A stretch of DNA of 64,000 bases from Campylorhamphus procurvoides (lineage: Eukaryota > Chordata > Aves > Passeriformes > Dendrocolaptidae): contig WBMV01000141.1 in assembly GCA_013396655.1 (NCBI GenBank), forward strand, positions 172,136 through 236,135, given 5' to 3'. This document shows positions 1 to 25,380 of this stretch, piece after piece. The position numbers and the translations under genes were made by a program. The stretch's first letter is position 1, and each line of letters begins with the position of its first letter. Below the pieces are notes generated by a model. It saw only the letters and a program-made list of their open reading frames with translations, ran no database searches and was not told where the DNA came from.

Positions 1-140
1 GCCTTGTCCGGCCAGCGCTCCTGCCCAGCCCTCCTGCCCAGCCTTGTCCGGCCAGCGCTCCTGCCCAGCCCTCCTGCCCAGCCCTCCTGTCCGGCCAGCC
101 CTCCTGCCCAGCCCTGCCGCACAGCCCTCCTGTCCGCACA
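1..140. repeat. GC-rich minisatellite, 40-bp unit
   Basis: Positions 1-40 and 41-80 are identical copies of a 40-bp unit built from CAGCCCTCCTGCC-type blocks. Degenerate copies continue to about 140. The array may extend left of the window. Confidence 0.9.
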
Positions 141-260
141 GCCCCTCCCGCAGAGCCCCTCCACCGCCCGGCAGAGGCCTCCGGGACGGAACGGCGGCCG
201 GGATGGAGCGGTGGGAAAGACAGGTGAAGGCTGCAGCGAAGGAACCCAGCAGGGGAGAGA
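140..260. promoter_or_regulatory. CpG-rich segment, possible promoter edge
   Basis: Many CpGs (for example GGGACGGAACGGCGGCCGGG) contrast with the CpG-poor remainder of the window. The plus strand has an ATG in good Kozak context at 203 and a donor-like ACAG|GTGAAG at 223. By synteny it could instead be 5' flank of a leftward gene such as SHROOM2. No coding exon of a known gene is visible. Confidence 0.3.
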
Positions 261-3200
261 TGTGGAGTCCCAGACTCGAAAAAGTTTGATGGCAGTGTGG
301 GGCGGGACTGGAAGTGCTAATCGTCACGCAAATCTTATTTTATGGGTCGGAAATAAGGTTTAGGGTTGCCTGATAACCGACATTGAATTAGGGCTGGGGC
401 TGGGAGTAAAATGCTTGTTTCTTGCAGTTCTCTCAACTTACTTGCATCACTTTATAATGGTTTCAGTGCCTTAACTAAGGACCAGATGTGGCCTGGAGTA
501 CCTGTGTGCTAGCACACAATCCTCCTGGCGTTTCACTACCGAGAAGGTGAAATGCTGCTTGATCCAAGACATAGAGAAACCTCTATTTTAGTTTCTGAAA
601 GACTAGTGAACCTCAAGGAACTTTCTCCTTTGACACGCTGTCTCATGGAGCTGCCTGGTATATGCAGTGGGATTTCAAGGTTTTGTATATTGATGTGATA
701 GTTCACATATTTTGCTTTCTGAAAGTGACCATTATGTCACTCTGATTATGCAGTCTGATCCTTTGACTCCTGTTTGAGCTGTTTTATTCCTCATAAAACT
801 CCCGTCTTGCACTGAAGTAATTTGTTTCTATAATACTTCCAACATTAGCTACAGGATGTTTATCTAATACTTAAAGAGAACTTTGCTGTTTAGATTGAGA
901 GCATCTGAATCATCAATCACAACAGCAGATTGGAGGACATATAGAAACAAGAAAATTACATTATTAGGATTATTAGGTGTAGAAGGAACAGCGGAGAGGA
1001 CACCCGAACTTACATGTTCCTTCTGTGAACATTCTGCTAAATACAAACCTTTTACCAAGTTATTTAAGGCCTCTAATGACTTGCAGATCCTCAGTCAGAT
1101 TTCTTTAATTGTTTTCTGTCATATAGACAAGTGGTTTACTCAATGTCCTGTCTCCACTTGTTCTTAGAATCTGAGACAAAGTCTACAGCTCTGTTTGTGT
1201 AACACATACCAGGTTGTCTACTCAGTAATGTATACTCAAAAACTTACAGCTGGAAGTTTTAAAGAGCTGCAATATACAATTTGGTTGTTGTAAGCATGAT
1301 AATAAAAGAAAGATCTAGAATAACAATTTGAACTTTAGTGTATTCTTAAGTATGCCCATTGAAATGAAATGGAAATGAAACAGCTTACATCACTAATGGG
1401 AAGAGCAAATTCTGCTTCCAAAAAGGCCTTCTCTGTTTGTGTCCCTCTTTTCCAACTGCCAAACATTCATTCTTCATCTTGAACAATTTATTGCACAATA
1501 AAAATTCAAGATTTACATTACTGTTTGGCTTTTAGTTTTGGTCTTGTAAGTTCAGTGTTGGAGAACAATGAAGAAATCTGAGCACAGATTTTAAAAATGG
1601 AAAATCTACAGCCAGGAACCCTTCATCCATTGAAAACTGTCAAACTGCTACTGTCATTACATCAGTGGAAGATGTGGACATGTAGCTTGTGGGAAAGCAG
1701 TTGCCTAAAGAAAGAATATCTGAAAGCTTTCACGGTCATGATTAAGAGAGACCTCTGTAGAGAACAAGTTTCTAGCTACGTTTCAGACTTGCTTAGAGCC
1801 TAATAATCTGACACAGTCATCACGCAGGTCCTCAGCTTGACTGAAAGTTCAGAAATCAGACTTCCTTATCTTGCATGACACCTTTTTTTGTCTTTTGCCG
1901 TTTGATGTTACCAATGGAAAATGGAGAGACCACTATGTAAAGTTCCTCCTTCACATAAGTTTGACAAGTCAAAGCAAGACAGGAATTCTCTTATATCAGT
2001 CAAATTTCTCTCTGTATCTTTTACATCCTTCCTCTCTCTGGGACTTGAAGCTAGACCCTTGTACTTGTGCTCTTCTTAAAACATTGTGATAATTTTATTA
2101 CTTGAATTTCTGCAGCTTTTCCCGCCTTCACAATATTTCAGATAAAGAACAAAGGATTTAGTGAATGTATTCTAAAATACTACTTTTCATTTGTGTGATA
2201 AAAGAACCAATTATAATTGTATTTGTTTAACAACAGCCTCAGTGACCAAATCCTTGACTTTCTCCCTTGTCAAATGTTTTCTGAGTACACAAGAAGTTTG
2301 CAATAGAATGTAGATACATCTATTGCAAGATACATCAGGGTGCCAAAAATATATCAACGGAAGTACAGGCTTTTTCACACCAAGGACAGAGAATGATGTA
2401 GTTGTGACCAATGTGATATAAAAGGGATCCCCTTCTGTATCAAAGATACTTCTCAGTGATGTACACAAGTTACCCAAACACCTCCTTCTGCCAAGCAAAA
2501 GGAGCTATCAGACTTTGTTAGCGGATGGTTCCCACATAGCTAGTTTGTGAATCCCTGCCTTGTAAAAACCAAGCTCTTTCCACAGTACTTCATCTATCTT
2601 CCCACCTTGCTACTTGAAGCTTGATTAACAATTTCAAGTGAAATTTTGTTCTACAGAATTTACTCAACCTCCATTCTTTCTGGTGCTCATATTGCATACC
2701 TGTTCCCTACTTAGTCATTGGGATTACCAAAACTGTGAATAAATTGCTTTATGGCAGGATTTTATTTAAACAGTGTCAGGCACAGTGTGCTGTTAAGGTA
2801 CAGACTGTTTCACCTTTGTGGCTATACGCCACATATCTTTTCCTTAAGGCATCTTGCATTGAATTGGGTGGAATTCCTGTGGGATGGCTCTGGAATAGGC
2901 TTTTTTACTGTCAGTCTTGAGACTATTCATTGTGCTGGACCTTACAACGTCAACAGGGTTTTTTTTTCCCCATCAGCTGAGAAATTTGAGAGAAGGTTTT
3001 GACTCACAGAATAAAGAGGTGAGGTAAGCCTTTACAACCTCTCACTGTTTGTTACCACTCCTTTCCTGGAGCTAACCACCAAACATCAACAGGTTGGTAA
3101 AAATACAAAGGTGCCTCTGCTTCAGCCATATGAAATTAAAAATTGATGCCCTGGAGTATGCATAGTTCATTGACAATTTAAGTTAAGATGCTGAAACAGA

Positions 3201-3703
3201 ACAGTTGATCCATGGCCCATGTTCTGCTCTGTCAGCTCAGTTAGAGGTGTTACAGCCTCCAGCACAGAGGCAGAGCAGACTTGTATGTATCCTCAGTGGT
3301 ATCTGCCAAAAGAACCTAGCTATTTGATAATTGTACCAAGGTAACATCTTCTGTATAACCAGCTGTCATAGTTGCTCAAGGAATATAATTTTAGTCACTA
3401 GTGCTCTCTACAGTGTGTGTGATCTCTACAGTGGAGAAGAAAAAATTAAAAAACCCAAACATTTTCTGAAGGCTACAGTTTTGTAACAATACTGTAAATC
3501 CAGTGAGATTACTGCCAGAACTTGGAGAGAAATTAGTTGCAAGATGGGAGTTTTGGACTTGCATATGTTATTCCAGATAGCTCACTGGCACAGCAGTCTG
3601 TAATATTACTGTTAAAAGCTATAGGGCATGCATGCATATGTATGTGGAACAAAAGTTAGTCCTATAAAGTCTTTATGGTACATTTAGCAAAACATACAGT
3701 GAA
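261..3703. other. Non-coding, nothing recognised
   Basis: AT-rich sequence with short open frames on both strands and no recognisable domain, splice-supported exon, RNA gene or repeat family. Confidence 0.6.
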
Positions 3704-4017
3704 ATATAGAATGACAAAATGTCTTGGGTTGGAAGGGACCTTAAAGAGGGACCTCATTTAGTCCAATGTCCTATTGGCAGGGACATTTTTCACTAAATCA
3801 AGTTGCTTGAAGCCCCATCTAACCTGGCCTTGAACACTTCCAATGATGTGGCATCCACAGCTTCTCTGGGCAACTTATTCCAGTGCCTCACCACCCTCAC
3901 AGTAAAGAATTTCTTTGTAATATCTAATACCTCTTCCTTGCCTGTCTCTTCTGATCCATTTATAACCATTGATGGCGGCCCTCCAGTCATGCAATTCATA
4001 TAACCACATTTCATCAA
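3704..4017 (-). mobile_element. CR1 LINE 3' fragment
   Basis: The plus strand shows the typical reverse-complement avian CR1 tail: ATAGAATG, TTGGAAGGGACCTTAAAGA, CATCCACAGCTTCTCTGGG and CAGTAAAGAATTTCTT. On the minus strand 3793-4017 stays open and codes the end of CR1 ORF2 (FFTVRVVRHWNKLPREAV). It is 5'-truncated, as most CR1 copies are, and inactive. This is the main sign that the genome is avian. Confidence 0.92.
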
Positions 4018-6207
4018 CAGTAATTAGACTACAGCTTTCTAACTGCACAGTGGCTTCCAGCTCCTTCCTGTTTCAAATGCTAATGTCTTTGAAAATTATC
4101 ATCACAAGACCAAAAAACCCGAAATATTCCTGTAGCAAAAGTGGATGGATTTTTTGATCAAGGAGTTCAAGGTTTGGTAAACTGCTGACCATCTATTGTG
4201 GAGACTGAAAGTCCTGAGAACCTGGAGAAACAGGTTGGGTAGCAGCCCAACAGACAGACACTGTGGCATATCTGGAAACCAAGAGGCTTTCCTTTGGAAA
4301 CCTGCCATGCTGCTTCTGATGAATTCAGCCTAATCACACTCTTCGGCAAAACACTTTGATTTCAACAAATTACTCATTTTCTCAGAATGAAAATGCCATG
4401 TTGAAAAGCTCCAGCAGGATGTCTCCTCTGTGATTTAGGCATTTTAAAACCCTTTCACAAGTGTGTCTTGTTTCTCCTGTATTGCAAATAAGGCTTCATC
4501 AGCACGTAATTAGTGCTGGAGGAAGCCTTAGAAGTTTTCCACCTTTCATGTATATATAATTCACATATTGAGTTCTTCAGATCTTTACAATAAAACAAAT
4601 CTTCTGTGTTCTTTACCTAAAGCAGAAGTTTGTGAAAGAATAGTATTTCATATGATGCTCTGATATTTCTATCTCCCATGATGATTTTCATTCAAACTTT
4701 TTTCAATTCTTGCTTATTCTCACAGCACATGTTCTTTATACCTCAGAGCAATTTTCTGAAGGTGAGAGCGTGCACTGCAGAACAAACTGCAGCTATGAGT
4801 GACCAAGAGAAAAGATATGATGGTTTGCCAACAATAATATTCTTGGCTCAGATCATGAGACCTATTAGACCCATCGACAAGAAGAAAGCGATGAGTTCAA
4901 CACAGACTCCTGTAATCTGTAACCCGCTTCAGGAATTATAATTTTCACAATGTTGCATGATAACAAGATTGAAAATCAAAGAAAAGGGCAATAGCAACTC
5001 CTCATGTTGTTGTAGAATCAGAAGACAGCATACAGCCTAGAAAGAGGCAGTGAATAGGTAACCAGTTTTCCCTGGGGATGTGGTTTTCAGCTTGTAGTCA
5101 AGTTCAGCACATGTGAAGTCTTGCCTTAGGCCATAGTCCCTCCAGTATCTGTATACCTATTTCCTTTTAGTTCCTACATTAGGGCCCTTGATCAAATCGT
5201 ATTACAACATCTCAGATGACTCCTTCACAAAGAAACCAAAAAGCAGAGTGAAAGCACACAGGCTGAAGCACTGGTACGTGACAGTCCATACTGTTTCATT
5301 GTCAGCATGCTAACTAGGCAATGTTTGGACATAGTTTGGGGGGATAATGTTGGTCAGTGATTGTCACTATGCAGCAGCATGGATGAAGCCACCTTTTTTA
5401 GTTGTGGAAGAAAGTCCAGTAGTATATGTATAGATGAATTTATATATTTTCACTATATATCTGTATTTGATCATATGTATGTACATTGCAGCTTTATTAA
5501 CCTGGGATTTATTTTTTTTCTTCATGAATTTCCATCATTTCAGTGAAGCATCATTTGTAATATGTATTCTTGCTGCTACATTTCTGATCATGGGACATGA
5601 GGAAGTGTTTTTCATTGTCCGTCTTCTTTGATAACATATGTTACATGATAACATTGTCTGTACAAACTGTGCTGTGCCACTTGCTCTCATGTCACTGGAC
5701 CATTTTAATTACATGAGGGACATAACTTCAGAGGCTAACAAGACTATTTAATGCATTTAAACTCTGATATCACAGCATGCTACATCTAAATTCTGTACTT
5801 GATGAAGATGGTCACTGGAGGAGGGATGATCAGTGAAAATGCCAAAAGGAGGGCTTCAAATGCCCTTTTGCAAAGAATACTGTGAAGGCTTTTAAAAGGG
5901 TAGATAAATAACAAGAAGCCAGAGTATGCATGAGAGCAGACAAAAGCCTTGTAATCTGGTATTCGTCACTTGGACTGTCTTCATTTGCTAGCTGGCCCCA
6001 ACTAGACCTTCCTTTTTCTGCCTATCAGCCGTGTATAAATAAATCTCTCTGTGCTTTCTATAAACAGACATCATTTCTTTGTTGCAAATGACTTTTCTGC
6101 TCACAGTTTGGTTACATAGAAAATGAACCATGTCCAGGTGAAGGTTGTAGGATACAGCACCTGTTAGAATCTGTCTAAGTATGCATAAGGCACACAGTGA
6201 ATTTTCC

Positions 6208-6225
6208 TTTTTTTTTTTTTTTTTT
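6208..6225. repeat. T(18) homopolymer
   Basis: Run of 18 T in the intergenic DNA, followed by GCAG. It resembles a splice acceptor, but no exon follows it. Confidence 0.95.
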
Positions 6226-6770
6226 GCAGTGCCATAGCAGTTTGCGCTAAAGCATCAGGTATGCTCAAGGGCCTATGGTCCAGCAGTGCCAGACTTGTGG
6301 TATTGCATGAATGTGGTGATACTAGGGTACATGTAAGGCTGTTTTGAACATGCCCAGGAGTCCAGGGGACAGAAGTTCTTTTTGTGTATGCCACATCTCC
6401 ACAGACTGCTACACCCCTTTATACTAAATGTACAGGTGTGGTCTCCTCTTGGGTCTGCTAACAGAACAGTTAGCACTTGCTAGGATATTTGAGGGAATCC
6501 AGCAAGGCATACAAATGACAAAAAGTGCAATATTAAGGTTACCCAGAGGATTACTTTCAGAACACTGCATTTTCTGAAGCAGTTTTAGGACCAAAGAATT
6601 TCTTGGAGTTGTGCTCCCAGAAAGTTGACTAACAGGAGTAGCTGATGTGGCCAAGCTGTAATATAAATATGTAGTGTATCCGTATTGCTCACCTAAAGGG
6701 TATATCCAGTAAACTACATTGGATGTTCGTTACTTTGTCCCCCTCAGACTGCGAAGTCCACCTCTGGCAA

Positions 6771-6799
6771 TGAAATCATGATTTTTACTCATGATTTCA
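6771..6799. repeat. Perfect inverted repeat, 11-bp arms
   Basis: TGAAATCATGA at 6771-6781 and its exact reverse complement at 6789-6799, separated by seven bases. Confidence 0.95.
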
Positions 6800-9700
6800 A
6801 AGAAAAGTCAAAAGAGTGGATCTTAGCTCTTTCCTGCACTATAACGTTTCTGCTGTTGTTGCTGCATTTCCTCTTGATTCCCTGAGTTAGCTAAGCCATG
6901 CTTTTCAGCTATCTGCTCATTTCAGAAACTGCAAGACAACAATTTGTGGAACAGAAGGTTGCAATGTTCCTTCACTGAGTCCCAGGATGCTGCAGGGCTG
7001 ACTGCTGGCTATGCAGCCACCGCAGAGGAAAAATACCCAGTGATGCTCCTGGGATTTTAAAGGGGAACATTGGCTAGTGTCTGTGCCTGGACTTGGACTG
7101 TGCACTTTGTCAGAATTCCCTTTGGTACTTGGTTACAGTGTTCAATAAGATCGTCTAATTGGCCATGGTACACTGACATTTTGAGCAATTTCATTAATAG
7201 AGCCTTGGAGAGCTCTAGCATTGTAGGAGCTGTGAAGTTAGTACTGCAATATATTTTGATTCAGTTGCATAGGCTGGTCTGAGAACAGAAGTTTTATGAG
7301 ATAATGTTCTAGTGCTAATGGGCTTTGAAAATAAAACTGCTGGGTGGTGGGAGATATAATCTAACAAGATCCCACAGTATAGCAATCATAACAAGGATAG
7401 AAGAATATCCTACCTACTTTCTCCCAAGGCAACCAACTAACCTAACCTCTAAAAGACAATGCAGAAGTAGCAGGGCCCAGGATTCCTTTGGAAGATACTG
7501 AGGACAGGATAGACGTTCAACATTTTGTAGATCAGGATACCATCTACATGCTTATAGGCATTGACATCAATGTTCAGTATCACAATGTTTGCAAGATAAT
7601 ATTCTTTCTTTTGACATTATCTTTTTCATTATTCAGTTCCTATTCAGACTGTGTGGGACAGGGGTGGGACAAGGTCTCTTTATTACACATGTGCTGAAAC
7701 AGAGGTATCTTTTTATTTTCTGTAAATTAATACAGCAATGTGAATGATTAAGAGTGGAATTTGTCCAGAAATGTGGCCACAGAAATCTGTTTTAATACAG
7801 GTTCAAGGACTATAATATTTTCAGCATTGGCTGAGATTTTGTTCTTTCAATCCCTAAGCAAAAATAATTTTCTTCACTTCTGTGAATGCATTTTTCTACT
7901 CAGTTATTTTGTACTTCATCTATTTACTACTTTAATGCATTGCAGACACAGTTTTGATAAATAACTTGTGTTCGTTTCTTCACGAAAGCCAGGTAAGGTA
8001 ACATTTCCCCAGAGAAAGTATGTAAAAAGTCAATGAAGTGTGCGTAACAGGATTGCATCAGTCAAATACACACAATTTTTGGGTTCTTCAAATGCACACT
8101 CATTTCATGTATTTATGTTTTTATTCTTAAAAAAAAATTATTATTTTATGTAAATGAGATACTAATTATAATCCTTTAAAATTAATATTCACCATCCTTA
8201 AATGTAAATTAATAATTTACAATTCTGTAATTATATTTAAATCACTGAGGGATGGGAATTGATGCATGTTTTTCTTCCAGTTCTTTTTAATGGAGTCTGT
8301 AGCTCTTATGATGGTGGCAGATGTTATGCTTTGATTTGTTCCAATATCCCTTCCTAATTTTACAGAAAACTTGAAATAGAAACAATGGCGTGTGAATTTC
8401 TCTGTTCATTCCAGTTATACATTCAGTGAAAAGTGGGTTTAAAATTACCTTTAAAAATCAGCACTGCTAATTATGGGAAAGACATACAGTTTCAACCAAA
8501 GCAAATCTAATTGCAGGAGGTCTGTGTAGATAAAATGAAGAACTGTGCTAAGGCATATAGAAGATTTATATGTCAAGGCCTTCACAAATGTATTGCTGAA
8601 TCTGTTGAGGAGAACATAACTGCATCCATTTAGCTTGAAGAGAGATCTTGCTTTAATTTGGGAAATGTTACATCAGGTAATGCAAAAAAGACTATGACAT
8701 CAAGAACCATTGATGAAGTATAGCTTTTACATTTGTAAGGTAGCAAAGATCTTCACTGAAAGCTCTAAATTCAGGCATTGAACTATACACATAAACAAAA
8801 GTAAACTATCCTTTATATCCACAAATTTCCTTGCCCTTTGTAAACCAGTGCTGTAGTCTAAGATTTAATTAAAACAGTGATTAAAGTATGTGTAGCTGCA
8901 CACTGAAGCATAAACCATAAACACACAAAAACATTAACAACAGAAATGCATGCCAGTTGTATTTGTGTAAATCTATTGCTTTCCCTTAGAAGCCAGTGTT
9001 CATCTTAATAATCAACGTGAACAGGAATGAAACATTATGTTCTGGATCCAAGGAGAGAGTGAGTAGGTATTTCTAAAAGTATGGAGTAAACACATGTTCT
9101 CCTTGCAAGGAGCACAGTGCTGTTCTCTTTCTTGAGCACACTCTTGCCAAGGTACAAAACCAGGACTGGAATTTTCAGTGTTGTGCAATCTTATGCTGTG
9201 AGTGTAATTGATTGGTATTTGCAATGGCAGCGTGTTGGTTTTTAGTGTTGTTGGTTTGGGTTTTGTTTGTTTGTTTTTTAGTGTTTCTTGTATGTGTGCT
9301 AATGGTTGTCTCCAAGCTACACCAACTGCTTAGGTGAGATCCTGCCTTGGTGCAGAAATGAGCCATACCATGTTTGTGGGTCTGTTTTGTGCCACTGGCA
9401 GAAATGGGAACTGTGTCAATAATTTCAGAGAGAACGGAATTAGGACTTGTAAAATAATAAAAGTTTTACTGAATACTAAATAATGGTCCTTAACAAGGCA
9501 AAATGACTATTCTCTTAGTTTCTTCCACTCATTTTCTGTTTCCTTTGCCTTTGTCCCCAGGTTTTATGCTCTTATTTTCATAATCATAAGAAGACAATTT
9601 CATCTGAAGTGTAAGACTGCAAAACCATCTTTGAATTTCTTTGACTCTTCTATACTAACTCTTTATACTTTGAGCCCAGCAACAAGAACCAGAGACTAGC

Positions 9701-12475
9701 TAGATCTTACCAGCTGAGATAATCAGTGGCTCCTTAGTTTGGCAGATCTGCCTCCCATTCAGCCTCAAATGTTGGCATGTTTTAGGCACCTCTACTTGTA
9801 TCATGGCAAGTATCTGTTCATTTAAGAATCACTATTTTCTATTTTGCATTAGATATGCTAGAGGTCATATGCTTTGGTTTCAATAAAAAACACTTACTCC
9901 CTCTGCAAGTAACTGTGCAATCAAATCCTGAGAGATTACAGGAGGAAAAGGACCCAGAAGAAGAGGTTAAAGGCTAGTCCTTCACTCAGAGAAGTAAAGC
10001 AATAAAAGCAGGGTGCACAGCTGGCAAAACTGTGGAGAGTAAAGAAGAGAAAGAAAAAAAAATTAATCTCCAGAGTGTAAGAGTGCAATTGAGGAACGAA
10101 AGTAGTTTCAAAGTGGCTGAAAAAAAAGGGAGAGGGGGAAGTTAAAAAATGGTAAATCTCTGTGGGCAAACTAGAAGATCATAGTCAAGATCAATGAAAA
10201 CAAATGATAAGCAGAAAAAGTAAAACACACAAAACATTCCTATCTGTGAGTCAAAACAAACAATCAGGAATAACAACTTGACATGCTTTTCAAATTTTTG
10301 AAGGGAGGAAAATGGCAGCAGAAATAGTAAGGGGCAAAATTGTAGAACCTGATAGTGGAAATGAAAGGCTTCTATGCAGCAGTTTCTATTTCTGTCTAAT
10401 AATTTACAGTTTTACTGTTTAAAGTATAAGCTCAGCAACATAAATTTACCTTCAAATGAGAGCAAACATAATTTATTCTAATTTATCTGTATTTGAATTG
10501 TATATGTGGCATATGATGGCTTTATTTTAACTAATAATCTGTCTCTGTGGATTGTAATTTCTGTTCTTTAACAGCCAGGTAGATTTCGATGCAGTATCTT
10601 GACGGTAATGTGGCAACTCTGTGCAACACTGATCTAGCAGAGGTGCAATAAAGTCTGAGGAGTCCCAAACTTGTACTGACAACAGAGCCTTGTATTGACA
10701 ACCTCAGCATGGGTTTGTATTTCTGGAGCAGAGCAATCTGATTTTGCAACCTTGCTGTCCCCAGTATATTTTTGTATACATAATAGCAACAAAAAATAGG
10801 ATTGCCACATCCAGGTCACTCACCTGTCCTCATCCCTGGAGCAGGGAAATCTCTTTATGCTGTAAAGGAGCAAAAACATCCAGCAAAAGCATTCAGCTCA
10901 GCCGCCTGGGTTTCAGTCTTTGATGACGCGTACGCCGCAGTTCCCATTATGGTCACTGGAGCCTCCTCAGCTCACCCTGTGTGTTTATCTTCAGAAGAGC
11001 TGAACAACTCTCTAGACAAGGTCTAGACTGTACGCTTGGCTGCCCAAGACCTCAGTTTGCTATAATGGGAGTTCAGACACCTTGCTGATGGATGGACATC
11101 CATGTGTAGGAGTCTGAATTTGCAGGCTAACATCCTGCTCCTTGAGTGACAGCGCCTGGGCCAAGCCTTGGAGCTCCCCTGGAGCAGCTGGGTGGTCACA
11201 CACCAGCCGTGGCAGCTTGGGCTCGGCTGCCACCCAAACCCCTCGGGCACCAGGAGGCTGCACAGCCCCCACCAGCAGTCAGCAAGCTGATGGGCTTGGT
11301 GGCGCTCATTCTTTTGCTGGGATCAATGTACAAGGTATCTTGCCTAATGAAGAAAGCAGCAGGTACCATTTTGCCCAGGGCTAGTTGCTGTTTTCTCTGC
11401 TGAGAGCAAACGCACTGGCTGAGACCTCTGTATATATAAACCCTACACACAAAATATCCAACTGTTATTCACTAGCCCTTCATAATTTCTGCTAAAATAA
11501 CAAGCTGGACCATTGGGAGGTGGGGGAATGGAATAAAAGCTTAGGCCATTTGTTCTTATAGGGACTAATTACAAAATCTATGACTGTTATTTAACATGCT
11601 GTTGACTTCAAGTCAGCTGGCAATGCTTCTCCTGAATTTCCTGAATGTGTTCCTATAAACAAGTTTTTAGAAGGGTGAGGGCTGATACAGGGAGTTTGAG
11701 GCTTAGCTAAGAGGGGAGAATTGCTTTTTGTGTTTATGATTCTGAGTATTTGCTGCTGTGTCTAACAGGACCCCTCTCTTAAAAGACATTGTCTAGCTTA
11801 AAAATCACAAGCAAATGTTACAGGTCAAATTCCCATTTTCATATTAAACCCTTACCAAATCAAAAAAGAAAAATATTATTGAGAAATCCTGTCCTGGCAT
11901 CTTCCATGTCAAGCTGATCCAATGCAGACAGTACAGACCAAAGAGAGAATTTTTTGTGCTTGTGGTTTAAATAGGATGAGGTTAATATTTTTTTCCCAAA
12001 TGTAATCACTCTTTCTACAGTGATAGGGTATCATGTTTCTAATTTTATTTACAGAGAGGGGTAGGCTGGATCACTAAAACTGAGATTTCGATTAGGGTGT
12101 GGATTTATATCCTTGCTCCTTCCTGTAAAGGCTGGGGCTGCTTGTATCTGGACTCATCTTTTCAATTAATTTGCAGTAATTAAAAGGTGCTGTGTAGGAT
12201 GGGGCTAAAGAGAAGCACAATTAAAATATAATGCTTTGACTTTGGTATCTGCATCCTTATTTACTTTAAACCATCTTCAATGCTCTGATGAGTCTAAGTC
12301 TTCCTGTATCACATACTGTGCAAACAGAAATATGTGAGTGAACTGTTGCCAATGGCTCTGAGCAAGCATGGGGAATGTTTCAGATTACACTGTGTTTTCT
12401 TGTTCGGGTCTGATCTCCTTGCTAAAAGAGGCTGAGAAAGGCAGCTCTGGGGGATTTACTTCTAGCAGCAGTGGC

Positions 12476-12486
12476 AGCACATGATC
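12476..12486 (-). promoter_or_regulatory. MITF M-box upstream of GPR143
   Basis: The reverse strand reads GATCATGTGCT. This matches the pigment-gene M-box AGTCATGTGCT at nine contiguous positions and contains the E-box CATGTG. It lies about 125-135 bases upstream of the GPR143 start codon. MITF control of GPR143/OA1 through such a site is established in mammals; function here is inferred from sequence and position. Confidence 0.65.
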
Positions 12487-12610
12487 CATCAATCGCGTGA
12501 TTCTCACCACCGAGGACTAATGGGGAGGGTGAAGAAAAAGTGAATGCTGCCTTGGGGAAGCAACAGCATTTTCTTCTGCTCCTAGGCCCCCTCCACCAGC
12601 TGGACATTTC
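12487..12610 (+). other. GPR143 probable 5' UTR and core promoter
   Basis: Sequence between the M-box and the start codon. No clear TATA box is visible, so the transcription start cannot be placed. A pyrimidine tract ending CTCCTAG at 12571-12585 resembles a splice acceptor, so an upstream non-coding first exon is also possible. Confidence 0.45.

Positions 12611-25380
<12,770 letters not shown>

Larger units (their letters stand above)
4018..12475. other. Intergenic DNA upstream of GPR143
   Basis: No exon of a known gene was recognised. It contains a perfect inverted repeat (6771-6799), an 18-base T run (6208-6225), a G/T-rich stretch (9236-9282) and a GC-richer patch (about 10880-11290). 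Enhancers may exist but cannot be seen directly. Confidence 0.6.

Noticed and set aside
883..1167. 94-codon plus-strand open frame near the left end
   Set aside because: No recognisable domain, no flanking splice or promoter evidence, and overlapped by an open frame on the other strand.
7070..7282. Tryptophan-containing 70-codon open frame considered as a possible retroelement remnant
   Set aside because: No conserved reverse transcriptase, integrase or gag motif and no flanking repeats could be seen.
1..12475. SHROOM2 coding exons expected from synteny
   Set aside because: No minus-strand PDZ-domain or other SHROOM2-like exon was recognised; the gene, if present, probably lies left of the window.
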